Source: Marinobacter bohaiensis (lineage in GTDB: Bacteria; Pseudomonadota; Gammaproteobacteria; Pseudomonadales; Oleiphilaceae). Taken from it: a stretch of 64,000 bases of DNA. The stretch lies in NCBI RefSeq assembly GCF_003258515.1, contig NZ_QGEH01000001.1, positions 1,240,001 to 1,304,000 of the forward strand. The letters are read 5' to 3'. Shown one piece after another: positions 17,520-26,719 of the stretch. The position numbers and the translations under genes are program-made. Each line of letters opens with the position of its first letter. The stretch's first letter is position 1. The notes under the pieces are model-generated. The model ran no database searches. It saw only the letters and a program-made list of their open reading frames with translations, and was not told the DNA's origin.

Positions 17520-18560
17520 ATGAAGGCCGTTCTGATTGAGAAGTTTCAGGAACTACCCAAGCTCGTTGAGGTGAACGATCCAACCCCTGAAACACATGGC
17601 GTGGTCATTAAAGTAGAGGCCACCGGTGTATGCCGATCTGATTGGCACGGCTGGATGGGGCACGACAAAGACATCGATCTACCCCATGTGCCCGGACACG
17701 AACTGGCTGGAGTGATCACTGCGGTCGGCAAGAACGTCTCCAACTGGAAAACTGGCGATCGTGTGACCGTCCCTTTTATTTCCGGTTGCGGTTCATGCTC
17801 GGAATGCCATGCTGGTCATCAGCAGGTTTGCCACAATCAGGAACAGCCAGGTTTTACTCATTGGGGTTCCTTTGCCGAGTACGTCGGTATCCACCAGGCT
17901 GATTTAAATCTTGTGGCCTTACCCGAAAATATGGATTTTGCGACAGCAGCCAGTCTTGGGTGTCGGTTTGCCACCTCGTTCCGGGCCGTTGTCGATCAAG
18001 GCAAGGTAAGTGCCGGACAGTGGGTTGCGGTCCATGGCTGTGGCGGAGTCGGTCTATCTGCGATCATGATCGCAAATGCTGTTGGCGCAAATGTGATCGC
18101 AATCGATATAGATGACAAAAAGCTTGCATTGGCAAAGAACTTGGGAGCAGTTGCAACCCTGAACGGCGCAGCTGTAACAGACGTGCCTGAGGCAGTCATT
18201 GAATTAACCAAAGGCGGGGCTCATGTGTCTTTGGATGCTCTCGGCCATCCCATGACCTGCTTCAACTCAATTCAAAATCTTCGACCACGCGGGAAGCACA
18301 TCCAGGTTGGCCTGATGCTGGGAGATCACACCACACCGCAAGTCCCGATGGCCAAGGTGATTGGTAAGGAACTGGAAGTTCTTGGTTCCCATGGCATGCA
18401 AGCATATCGTTATGGTGCGATGCTGGACATGATCAGCTCCGGCAAGCTCGATCCGTCCCGCCTTGTCGGCAATAGGATTTCTTTGGAAGAAGCTCCAGAG
18501 GCCCTCATTAACATGGACAAGTTTCAGTCTCTCGGCGCAACTGTAATCACGAGTTTCTAA
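17520..18560 (+). CDS. Zinc-dependent alcohol dehydrogenase (MDR family)
   Basis: 346 residues of the medium-chain dehydrogenase family. Catalytic zinc ligands are visible as the Cys in VCRSDWHGW (about residue 38) and the GHE motif of VPGHELAG. The structural-zinc lobe has four Cys in [15 protein letters not shown]. The Rossmann motif is [14 protein letters not shown]. This set fits an NAD(P)-dependent zinc alcohol dehydrogenase of the AdhP-like branch. The ATG is preceded by AGAGGAAAG. The divergent Lrp-type gene is probably its regulator. The true alcohol or aldehyde substrate is unknown. Confidence 0.88.
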   Translation: MKAVLIEKFQELPKLVEVNDPTPETHGVVIKVEATGVCRSDWHGWMGHDKDIDLPHVPGHELAGVITAVGKNVSNWKTGDRVTVPFISGCGSCSECHAGHQQVCHNQEQPGFTHWGSFAEYVGIHQADLNLVALPENMDFATAASLGCRFATSFRAVVDQGKVSAGQWVAVHGCGGVGLSAIMIANAVGANVIAIDIDDKKLALAKNLGAVATLNGAAVTDVPEAVIELTKGGAHVSLDALGHPMTCFNSIQNLRPRGKHIQVGLMLGDHTTPQVPMAKVIGKELEVLGSHGMQAYRYGAMLDMISSGKLDPSRLVGNRISLEEAPEALINMDKFQSLGATVITSF

Positions 18561-19085
18561 CTGCAAGGATCCAATGTGTCGTAAGTAGTTAAACATGATC
18601 AATGCACGCAGAAAGCAGCGGAAATAGAGATCTTCGAACGCTGAGACTATGAGAAGGGTTCATCGAGTGTGGTGCGAATGTTCGCTTTTGTTTAAAAACC
18701 GAGAGCCTGAAAAGAGCGCAGGCTAATACATGACGACAATCCTCGGCCACAACCGGTGGCCTCTGTCACCCGATTGGACAATCTCCGGCGTCAACAGGGT
18801 GCCTCGCCCTCGACGAGCCTTACCTAGGTCAAGATGGATTAGAACGTTGGGGGCAGGTTACGGCGGACAAATTATCTCGCGCTCGCTACCGAAGGCTGGC
18901 CAAAGCGGACAACTTATGCCCGCATGCACAGTTCTTTCAGGACGCGTAGGTGGTAGCACGCACTTGTCGGGGATTTGTCGATTCTGGTTCACTCCGGCGC
19001 GTGGATAGGGAATATCCATCGACCCGTCGGGCCGATTGAAAGGCCTGACATTCAACACAGGATCGATTTCAAAGGAGGGATCCCC
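18561..19085. other. Gene-poor island edge
   Basis: 525 bases without a convincing gene. At 18677-18688 is the reverse complement of AAAGCGAACATT, the core of the 21-bp repeat seen at 16864. The surrounding GCGAATGTTCGC is itself a palindrome. A frame from about 18733 to 18939 has no stop for roughly 67 codons but has no start or recognisable product. The segment ends with AGGAGGG, the ribosome-binding site of the DUF2628 gene. Confidence 0.45.
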
Positions 19086-19502
19086 ATGAACAGTTATCAC
19101 ATCTATACCCACCAGGACGGCAAATCCGAGGCGGTGAAGCAGGGCTGGTCCTGGCCCGCGTTTTTCTTTGGCATGTTCTGGGCGTGCGCCAAGCAGCTTT
19201 GGAAACTGGCCGCCGGATTGTTGGTTCTGGGGCTGGTGTTCATTTTCGCGCCGTTTGTGCTGGATATGAGCTATGACGGCGTCAAGGCCTTCAACCTGTT
19301 GTGCAACATACTGGGACTGGGCATCGGGCTCTGGCTGGGCGGCCAGGGCAACGCCATGCGCGAGAAGAATCTTCAGGAGCGCGGGTTTCGTCTGGTCAGC
19401 AACGTGGAAGCCCAAAGCCCTGAACTGGCCCTGACCGAGCATCGTACTGAAGCCGGTGCCGACGCGGCGGAGAAGTCGCCCGCTGCTTCGATGCAGGCCT
19501 GA
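19086..19502 (+). CDS. DUF2628 family membrane protein
   Basis: 138 residues. The N-terminus has the DUF2628 pattern: a short polar lead, then AVKQGWSWPAFFFGMFWACAKQLWKLA with its Trp/Phe-rich membrane-entering helix, then two more helices up to about residue 90, and a charged, Ala-rich cytoplasmic tail. AGGAGGGATCCCC before the ATG fixes the start. DUF2628 has no established function; members are small inner-membrane proteins. It marks the return to GC-rich core-like sequence after the island. Confidence 0.85.
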   Translation: MNSYHIYTHQDGKSEAVKQGWSWPAFFFGMFWACAKQLWKLAAGLLVLGLVFIFAPFVLDMSYDGVKAFNLLCNILGLGIGLWLGGQGNAMREKNLQERGFRLVSNVEAQSPELALTEHRTEAGADAAEKSPAASMQA

Positions 19503-19696
19503 TGCCGTCCTGACTGTCGATTTGCAAGGCCGCTCCGCCGCGCCGCGGAGCAGGCCGATCCCGCGCCCCTTCCGGTAATCTCGTGTGCGGCCGGCATTCT
19601 GGTGTCGGCGCGTGTGGCGGCCACTTGATCCCGGCCTATTATCTGGTGCATGCTGTATAAATAAACAGCATCCAGGTCAATTCTTCCTTTGTCGCC

Positions 19697-20473
19697 ATGT
19701 CCCAGTCCTTCTATCGACGCGGCCCCGACCATCGCGCCGGGGCGTCTGTGACCTTTCTCGATGTGCGCCGTCGTTTCCAGTTCCGCTCGGTGGAAATCGG
19801 GCGCTGGGTGACGGAGCCGGAGAAACAGCGCAGCGCCGGACTGTTCTACGATGCGCTGTGTGACCTGATGACCACGCTGGGCGGGACCGAATCGCTGATC
19901 TCCCTGCGGGGCACGCTGGGGCTGCAGTACGGCATCGGCGGGCAGCGGGGCGTGTCGGCCCACTACACGCCGGCGACTCGCAGCTTTGCCCTGGCCAAGA
20001 ACGCCGGGCCCGGGAGCATCGCCCACGAATGGTTCCACGCCTTCGATCACTATATCTGCGACAAGCTGTATACCGGTAGCCCGCCGGGGGCATTTGCCTC
20101 AAAGCGTTGGCTGGGCAAGGCGTCGGGCACGGAACACCCACTGAATCGCCGGCTGCAGAGGTGTTTTGCGGCGGTCATGCTCGATGCGGATGGCAACAAC
20201 CCCAGCCACCTTTTCCGGCAGTCGGTGAAGGCCGACAAAGCCGCCGGCACGCTGTACTTCAGTCAGCCGGAGGAACTCTGCGCCCGGGCGTTCGAAGCGT
20301 TCGTGCAGGATGGCCCGTGCAAGAACGCGTTCCTGGTCAAGGGTACCCGCGCCACCGAGGAAGCGCGCCTCGGGCTCTACCCGACCGGGGAAGAACGGGA
20401 GCGGATCAACCGGGCGTTTGCGGACTATTTCCGGTCTCTGGGTGCGGCCCTGAAGTGGACCGAATCGGTCTGA
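19697..20473 (+). CDS. CLCA_X family protein with HExxH-like motif
   Basis: 258 residues resembling the CLCA_X family found in marine gammaproteobacteria. A central AHEWFHAFDHY segment (about residues 113-123) is a zinc-metallopeptidase-like HExxH motif, and a downstream EELCARAFEAFVQDG could provide a third ligand. No signal peptide or membrane segment is visible. Peptidase activity is an inference from the motif only. Its stop codon directly abuts the stop of the convergent MFS gene, with no bases between them. Confidence 0.75.
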   Translation: MSQSFYRRGPDHRAGASVTFLDVRRRFQFRSVEIGRWVTEPEKQRSAGLFYDALCDLMTTLGGTESLISLRGTLGLQYGIGGQRGVSAHYTPATRSFALAKNAGPGSIAHEWFHAFDHYICDKLYTGSPPGAFASKRWLGKASGTEHPLNRRLQRCFAAVMLDADGNNPSHLFRQSVKADKAAGTLYFSQPEELCARAFEAFVQDGPCKNAFLVKGTRATEEARLGLYPTGEERERINRAFADYFRSLGAALKWTESV

Positions 20474-21685
20474 TCAGCGCCCGGCCGTGTTGGTTTCTCC
20501 AGCCGGTTGGGTGGGTTCGGTCAGCCAGAAAAGCACGCCGGCGACGCCCAGCGCCATCCCCAGGAGACAGGCGCCAAGCCAGCCGCCTATCTGGAACAGG
20601 TAGGCCGCTCCGGCCGATCCCGCCGCACCGCCGAGGAAATAGCAGGTCATGTAGGCGGTGGTAATGCGGCTGCGCGCGTCCGGACGAATCTGGTAGATGG
20701 CGCTCTGGTTGAGGATCTGGTTGCCCTGCACCCCCAGGTCGAGCACGATCACGCCCACGATGATGGCGGCCAGGCTGTGGGGCAGTATGGCCATTAACAG
20801 GAAGGACAGCCCCATCAGTGCCTGGAACAGCCCCGTGCCGAGGCGTGAATGGCCCTTGTCGTGCAGGCTGCCGGCGAGATTGGCGCACAGGGCCCCGGCG
20901 ATACCGAGCAGTCCGAACAGGCCGATCACCGAATCCCGGTAGCCGTAGGGCGGCTGGGCCAGCAGGAACGGCAGCGTGGTCCAGAAAGCGCTGAAACTGG
21001 CGAAGCCCAGGGCGCCGTAGAGGATGCGTCGGCGCAGCAAGGGTTCGTCGCGCATCAGGGCCAGCACCGAAAGCAGCAGGCGACCGTAGGACATCTTCGA
21101 TTGGGGCGGTTCCGCCGGCAACAGGCGAGCAAGCATGACTGCCTGCAGCAGCATCACACCAGCCGCCAGCCAGTAGACCGCGCGCCAGCCCCAGATATCG
21201 GCAATACCACCGGACACGACCCGTGCCAGCAGAATGCCCAGCAGCAGGCCGGTCATCACCCGCCCCACCACGCGCCCGCGCTCGGCATCGCTGGCCATGT
21301 GCGCGGCGAACGGCACCAGAATCTGGGCCACCACCGCGGTCACCCCAGTGGCCAGCGCCGCCATGATGAACAGCGCGATGCTGGGCGAGAGGGCGACGCC
21401 GGCCAGCGAAACAGCGGTCACCAGCGTTATCACCGTGATCAGCCGGCGGCGTTCGAGCAGGTCCCCCAGTGGCACCAGCAGGATCAGGCCGGCGGCGTAG
21501 CCCAGTTGAGTCATGGTGATGATCAGCCCGGCGGTGCCACGGCCCACTCCGAAATAGGCGGCCAGCGTGTCCAGCAGCGGTTGGGCGTAGTAGATGTTGG
21601 CCACCGCAATACCGCAGGCGGCGGCCATGACGAACGTCAGCAGGTCATTGGGGCGCAGGCTGGCACTGGGCGATGGGCTGGACAT
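20474..21685 (-). CDS. MFS transporter
   Basis: 403 residues with twelve predicted helices. The first loop after helix 2 holds the MFS motif region PLGDLLERRRL, and the tenth helix region has DLGVQGNQILNQSAIY, typical of the YgaY/CynX-like drug:proton antiporter group often annotated simply as MFS. The ATG at 21685 removes about 48 non-membrane residues present in the longer open frame. The substrate is unknown. No regulator lies next to it. Confidence 0.88.
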   Translation of the reverse strand: MSSPSPSASLRPNDLLTFVMAAACGIAVANIYYAQPLLDTLAAYFGVGRGTAGLIITMTQLGYAAGLILLVPLGDLLERRRLITVITLVTAVSLAGVALSPSIALFIMAALATGVTAVVAQILVPFAAHMASDAERGRVVGRVMTGLLLGILLARVVSGGIADIWGWRAVYWLAAGVMLLQAVMLARLLPAEPPQSKMSYGRLLLSVLALMRDEPLLRRRILYGALGFASFSAFWTTLPFLLAQPPYGYRDSVIGLFGLLGIAGALCANLAGSLHDKGHSRLGTGLFQALMGLSFLLMAILPHSLAAIIVGVIVLDLGVQGNQILNQSAIYQIRPDARSRITTAYMTCYFLGGAAGSAGAAYLFQIGGWLGACLLGMALGVAGVLFWLTEPTQPAGETNTAGR

Positions 21686-21853
21686 GGCGCGTCGTCTCCG
21701 GACGTCAGGATGAACAGAAATCGTGCGACCATTAGCTGGAAAGGCCGCCGGGCCGGAGTGAGTCCGGCGTGGGCGGCGCAGTATACCGGACCTGACAGAC
21801 GTCCGGGCCGGATGGTTTGCCTGGATCAATCGGGGGGCGCGACGCCAGGGGAA

Positions 21854-24277
21854 TCAACCGGCGTCGGAATAGTGCATGGCGATGCCGGGTTTCTGGATGA
21901 AGTAGCCCTGGAAGTAGCGGATGCCCTGTTCCCAGAAACGGGACAGCACCCGGGCGTCTTCGACCCCGGTGACAATGATGTGTTCCGGGGACCCGAAATG
22001 GGCCGACAACTGGGTCAGCAACTGGTCCAGTTCGCGGGTTTGGCCGTCACGTGAGCCAAGCGCAGGGCGGAGTTTGACGAAGTCGACGTTACCCACGTCT
22101 TTGAGCAACTGAACGATATTACTGTTGAGGGTGACGTGCTCAACGATGATGCCGAATCCCAGTTGCTGCAGGGTCGCGAACAGACTTTGCGCGGTTGGAA
22201 TTTCCTTGACGACGCTGGGGCAGGAAAACGCCAGGAAGATGCGCCGCTGGCCCTTGACCCGTGACGAGCGGATGACGTTGGTGATAAACGGCTGCATCCG
22301 CGCCACGTCCGCCAGCGACGAGGACAACTTGATGATCACCGAATGGGAGGCCGAGGCCTTGCCTTCAAGCTTGGCCAGGTTTTCTACCGCGTGTTCGATG
22401 ACCCAGCGATCCAGATCGTAGTGGCCGCGGTCGGATGGCAGCGATGGCAGGAACTGGCTGGGCATGTAAACGACCTGATCGTCGTCCACCAGGCGCACCA
22501 GGGACTCGAACATCGTGTCCTCGGTCTCCATGTTCATGACCGGCTGGAAGTGCAGGGTGAAAGACCTGTTCTGCAGCAGTTCCTGAATGTGCTCGTTGAG
22601 TTTTGGCTGCTCTTCCGGGGGCTCTTCCTCATGCCATTCGATCCGATCACCGCCTTCGCGGATGGCGGTGGCGCAGGCCTGTTCCACCTGGCTCAGGGCC
22701 TGGTCCACGTCCAGCCCGTGGTTGAGCGGGAGCGCTCCCATACTGACCGTCAGCGACTTGCCGACCTGCTCCGTCAACCAGGGGAGTTCAGACAGCTCCG
22801 TGCGCAACGCTTCGATCAGGGTACGGTTGTCGTCGGGGGTCGTGCCCTCCGCCAACAGCAGATAGCTGCCGCCGCCGAGATGGCAGCCGCGGCCGCCGAT
22901 GAGGGGATGACTGGCCAGGTGTTTCTCCAACTGACCGGTCAGTTCGATCATCCGGCGAGTGCCCAGGCGTGCCTTGATGTATGGCTCGTTGTCGATGGCC
23001 AGTTGAATCAGGGTGCGGGCGAGCTGGGTTTCGTCCGTGCTCAGGCGTCCCATCAGGTGCTCCAGGCTGTCGATGAAGTAGTCCTGGTTCTGCAGGCCGC
23101 TGACCTCGTGGCGCTGGCTGAGCAAGTCGATGCGGGCGGCAATCAGCTGTGCCTTGACGATCTGCGCCTGGAGGCAGTTGATGAATGCTTCGTCGTCCAG
23201 CGGTTTCTGGAAATAGGCGTTACCCACCAGACTGCCCAGCCCCTCGGTGTTCTGCAGGTCCGCTGTCGCCGAGACGAACAGAATGGGGATGGTCATGTAG
23301 CGGGGGTCCTGGCGTAGGATACGGGCCAACTCGAGACCGTTGCACGAGGGCATCTGATAATCCAGAACAATCACGTCCGGCTGGAAGCGTTCGATCCGTT
23401 CCAGCAGGCGCACCGACTGGGACAGGCAATCCACCTGATAGCCGCGCTCGGTCAGCAGGTTCCGGTAGTAGTTGAGCAGATCCTTGTCGTCGTCCACCCA
23501 GAGCACGCGGGGGCAGACATCGGTGGCGCTTTCGTGCAACTGGCGGATGCGACGGGCCAGGAAATTCAGGTCCAGCGGCTTGGTCAGGAAAATGTCAGCT
23601 CCGGCTTGCAGCGCACGCATGCGTGCCACCATGTCGGTGCGGGCGGACATGATGGCGATCGGCACGTGGCTGCCCACGTGTCCGCGCAGCCGTTCCAGCC
23701 AGGCCAGCCCCTCCAGGGGGCCCTCGGGAAAGCCTACGTCCAGCAGGATCAGTTGGAACACTTTCTCCTGGGCGCGTCGGGAATAGGTTTCCGGGTCGGC
23801 GAAGACGTCCACATGGTAACCCTGGCCGCTCAACTCCTGATAAAGCTGGGAGGCCTGCGCCGGATCGTCCTCGACGACGGCGATGTTGAACTCGGGTTTG
23901 GCGGTCTCGTCCTCGCCCGGCGTTCCCGTTTCTTCCTCCTGGCCGCCGCTGGCCTGATTGATGGCGCGGTTCAGGGCCTCCAGACTGCTGACGATCAACT
24001 GACGTTCTTCCGGGCTGGCTTCTGCCTTGGCCTGCAATTCGATCAGCTGCTGCTCCAGGGTGCTGGCATTGGCCGTGATCTCGGGGAAACGAAAAGTGGA
24101 ACCGCTGCCGGTCAGCTTGTGCACGGCGTGAGTCATGAAGGTCAGCACTTTCGGATCCCAACTGACATGCTGCAGGCGGTCCCAGGCGGTGCGAATCTGC
24201 TGGATTCGCTGGGGTAAGCCCTGAACATACTGTTGTCGGAGTTGCTGGAATTTCTGCTTGGCCTGGGGGTCTGCCAT
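21854..24277 (-). CDS. Hpt-REC-REC-GGDEF-EAL signalling protein with degenerate output domains
   Basis: 807 residues in five modules. An Hpt domain (about 1-110) has the phosphorylatable H53 in AVHKLTGSGS. Receiver 1 (131-248) has D180 in LILLDVGFPEG, and receiver 2 (256-375) has D306 in VIVLDYQMP. A GGDEF-like domain (about 400-570) has GGGSYL where GGDEF should be, and an EAL-like domain (about 585-807) has ESL for EAL and VEHV where DDFG is normal. Both c-di-GMP domains therefore look catalytically inactive. The likely role is phosphorelay reception with c-di-GMP sensing or protein binding. GGAAGGA precedes the ATG. Confidence 0.88.
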   Translation of the reverse strand: MADPQAKQKFQQLRQQYVQGLPQRIQQIRTAWDRLQHVSWDPKVLTFMTHAVHKLTGSGSTFRFPEITANASTLEQQLIELQAKAEASPEERQLIVSSLEALNRAINQASGGQEEETGTPGEDETAKPEFNIAVVEDDPAQASQLYQELSGQGYHVDVFADPETYSRRAQEKVFQLILLDVGFPEGPLEGLAWLERLRGHVGSHVPIAIMSARTDMVARMRALQAGADIFLTKPLDLNFLARRIRQLHESATDVCPRVLWVDDDKDLLNYYRNLLTERGYQVDCLSQSVRLLERIERFQPDVIVLDYQMPSCNGLELARILRQDPRYMTIPILFVSATADLQNTEGLGSLVGNAYFQKPLDDEAFINCLQAQIVKAQLIAARIDLLSQRHEVSGLQNQDYFIDSLEHLMGRLSTDETQLARTLIQLAIDNEPYIKARLGTRRMIELTGQLEKHLASHPLIGGRGCHLGGGSYLLLAEGTTPDDNRTLIEALRTELSELPWLTEQVGKSLTVSMGALPLNHGLDVDQALSQVEQACATAIREGGDRIEWHEEEPPEEQPKLNEHIQELLQNRSFTLHFQPVMNMETEDTMFESLVRLVDDDQVVYMPSQFLPSLPSDRGHYDLDRWVIEHAVENLAKLEGKASASHSVIIKLSSSLADVARMQPFITNVIRSSRVKGQRRIFLAFSCPSVVKEIPTAQSLFATLQQLGFGIIVEHVTLNSNIVQLLKDVGNVDFVKLRPALGSRDGQTRELDQLLTQLSAHFGSPEHIIVTGVEDARVLSRFWEQGIRYFQGYFIQKPGIAMHYSDAG

Positions 24278-24450
24278 TAATCCTTCCCTTGCCTGTGTCG
24301 ATGAAGTTGTCGGCTTGGCGGGCCTGCTGCCAGTGTGAACTGGATCACCATCAGACCATACAAGAAATGCCCGAAAAATGGGGCCAACCTTTCTCAGAGT
24401 TAATGCGCGGTCGCTGATCCAGATCATGCCCGTTGCGCGGGGGAGAGGGA

Positions 24451-25236
24451 TTAGCCAAGCGTCGTATCCAGGAACATCATCACCGCAAAACCGCCCAGCA
24501 ACGAAAACGTGGCATGGGTGCGGAATTCGCCGCGATGGGTTTCCGGGATAATCTCGTCGCTGATGATGAACAGCATGGCCCCGGCGGCGAAGCCCAGGGT
24601 CCAGGGCATCACCGGCTCTGCCAGCCACACCATTCCGGCCCCGAACAGCCCGCCGATGGGCTCCACCAGCCCGGTCATGACCGCCAGGCCAAAGGCCTGC
24701 AGCCGCGAATGCTGGATCGACAGCAGCGAGATCGCCACCGCCAGGCCTTCGGGGATGTTCTGCAGACCGATACCCATGGCGAGCACGATGCCGTTGTTAA
24801 GATTGTTACCGCCGAAACCCACGCCGACGGCCATGCCTTCGGGAAAGTTGTGCAAGGTGATGGCGATGATGAACAGCCAGATGCGCTTGACCCGCGCGCT
24901 GTCCGGTCCGTCCTCGCTAAGGGCAAAGCGTTCGTGTGGGACACGCTGATGAAGCCAGAACAGCAGCATCGCGCCGATCAGGACGCCGGCTATGACCATG
25001 AACGCGGCGATCCAGGTCTGGCCGGTCAGCTCTTCGCCGTACTCCAGACCGGGCAGCAACAGAGAGAAGAAAGACGCCGCCAGCATCACCCCGGCGGCGG
25101 CGCTGAGCATGCTGTCCTGCATGCGGTCGGACAGGTTGCGGATCAGGAAGACGCCCAGAGCGCCCAGGGCGGTGCCGTTGCCTGCCAGGAAGCTGGCAAT
25201 GGCGCCTTGCCAGACGACGCTGAGTTCGGAAAACAT
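24451..25236 (-). CDS. ZIP-family divalent metal transporter
   Basis: 261 residues with eight hydrophobic segments. Helix 4 carries the metal site HNFPEGMAVGVGFGG and helix 5 carries QNIPEGLAVAISLL, the two signature motifs of the ZIP family, GufA/ZupT-like branch. It imports zinc or other divalent metals. The variable loop is short and not His-rich. The ATG at 25236 follows GGGGAG. No Zur or Fur site was recognised in the short region before it. Confidence 0.9.
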   Translation of the reverse strand: MFSELSVVWQGAIASFLAGNGTALGALGVFLIRNLSDRMQDSMLSAAAGVMLAASFFSLLLPGLEYGEELTGQTWIAAFMVIAGVLIGAMLLFWLHQRVPHERFALSEDGPDSARVKRIWLFIIAITLHNFPEGMAVGVGFGGNNLNNGIVLAMGIGLQNIPEGLAVAISLLSIQHSRLQAFGLAVMTGLVEPIGGLFGAGMVWLAEPVMPWTLGFAAGAMLFIISDEIIPETHRGEFRTHATFSLLGGFAVMMFLDTTLG

Positions 25237-25445
25237 GCTTCTCCCCACCGGGTCCGGGCTTTCATGGCCCGGCCGGCCAATCGAATCAATCGGATAAAGT
25301 GTCGGGCGATACGCTTAAGCGTGCCATTGTGGCGGTTTTTGGCGGGCTTATGGAAGCGCCTGGCGGCACAAGTTTCAAACGAGTGACACCCGCCCAGGGT
25401 CGGGGTAACGTGGAGACTCGTCGTCAACGGTCGTTTGGAGCGGCC

Positions 25446-26552
25446 ATGCGGATCGAACGTCTGACCCTTTACACCGCAGAACTTCACTATGCCGGAGCGG
25501 CCTACGCTTTTGCCGGCGGCCGTTCCTATCGCGCCTTCACCAGTTCGGTGGTGACGCTGACCACTGACGACGGCCGGCAGGGATTCGGGGAAGTGTGTCC
25601 CTGTGGCCCCAACTACATGCCGGCCTTTGCCGGGGGAATGCCGTCCTGCCTGGAGCAACTGGCGCCGGCGGTGCTGGGAGCGGACCCGCGACAGACGCTG
25701 GCCATCAACGCGCGTATGGACCAGGCCCTGTGCGGCCATGCCTACGCCAAGGCTGCCATCGACCTGGCGTGCTGGGACCTGCTGGGCAAGTCCGCTGGTG
25801 TGCCGGTCTACATCCTGCTGGGCGGCCTGCTCAGCGACGCCATGCCGTTGCACCGGATCGTCCCGCTGGCGGACGCGGACAGCATGACCCGCGATCTGGC
25901 CGGATTTCGCGCCGATGGCTTCCGCCATTTCCAGATCAAGCTGGGCCACGCCATGGCCGACGACGGCGCCCTGTTGCGAGAGCTTGCCGTTGCCAAGCAG
26001 CCGGACGAGATCTGGGTGGGTGACGTCAACGGTGCCTGGCGGCGTGACGAGGCCCTGCGCTTTTCCCGCTCCCTGGCGGATCTGGACATCTATCTGGAGC
26101 AGCCCTGCGCCAGCTACGAGGCCTGCCGCTCGGTGCGACGGCTCGGCTGCCATCCGGTCAAACTGGATGAAAGCATCAACAGCCTTGCCGACGTCCGCCG
26201 CGCGCTGGAGGACGATGCCATGGACGCCATGTCCCTCAAGGTCAGCAAGTTCGGCGGCCTGACCCGCTCGCGGGTTATTCGGGATCTGTGCGTCGATGCC
26301 GGCATCCCGCTGACTATTGAGGACGCCTGGGGCAGCGGTATCGCCACGGCCGCCTACGCCCATCTGGCGGCCAGCACCCCGCCGTCAGGGCTGCTCAATA
26401 CCACCGACCTGCATGGCTACAACACCGTGCAGCTGGCCACGGGCGCACCGCAGGTCAGCGACGGTCGGATGGTGCTGAGTGATCGGGCGGGGCTGGGCGT
26501 CGAGCCGGATTTCAGCGTGCTGGGTCAGCCGGTGCGGCAGTGGCCGGCCTGA
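25446..26552 (+). CDS. Enolase-superfamily enzyme, cis-3-hydroxy-L-proline dehydratase-like
   Basis: 368 residues of the mandelate racemase/muconate-lactonising group. Metal ligands are D193 (GDVNGAW), E218 (LEQPC) and D241 (LDESI). Likely acid/base lysines are K165 in FQIKLGH and K268 in VSKFGG. The N-terminal capping domain (GFGEVCPCGPNYMPAF) resembles cis-3-hydroxy-L-proline dehydratases more than racemases, which suggests use of hydroxyproline-type osmolytes. Function within this superfamily is easily misassigned. The ATG at 25446 matches where family similarity begins. Confidence 0.8.
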   Translation: MRIERLTLYTAELHYAGAAYAFAGGRSYRAFTSSVVTLTTDDGRQGFGEVCPCGPNYMPAFAGGMPSCLEQLAPAVLGADPRQTLAINARMDQALCGHAYAKAAIDLACWDLLGKSAGVPVYILLGGLLSDAMPLHRIVPLADADSMTRDLAGFRADGFRHFQIKLGHAMADDGALLRELAVAKQPDEIWVGDVNGAWRRDEALRFSRSLADLDIYLEQPCASYEACRSVRRLGCHPVKLDESINSLADVRRALEDDAMDAMSLKVSKFGGLTRSRVIRDLCVDAGIPLTIEDAWGSGIATAAYAHLAASTPPSGLLNTTDLHGYNTVQLATGAPQVSDGRMVLSDRAGLGVEPDFSVLGQPVRQWPA

Positions 26553-26719
26553 TTCTTTTGCAGGAGCCCGGGTAGCCAGCTCTCTGTTGAAATAACCTGG
26601 CACGCAGTCTGGTCAGTCGGCACGGCTTGCCCGGCAAGACAGGCCGGGGGCGACTTCGGTACGCTGGTCAGTCTGAATCGAGACGCCCGCCAGTGCATCG
26701 ACCCACGACGAGGAGAGGC

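Noticed and set aside
18733-18939. About 67 codons open on the plus strand, ending in TAG
   Set aside because: There is no start codon and no recognisable family; it may be a relic, but the evidence is too thin to call a pseudogene.
20849-22054. 401-codon plus-strand open frame
   Set aside because: Antisense to the MFS gene and to the end of the EAL-domain gene; no domain recognised.
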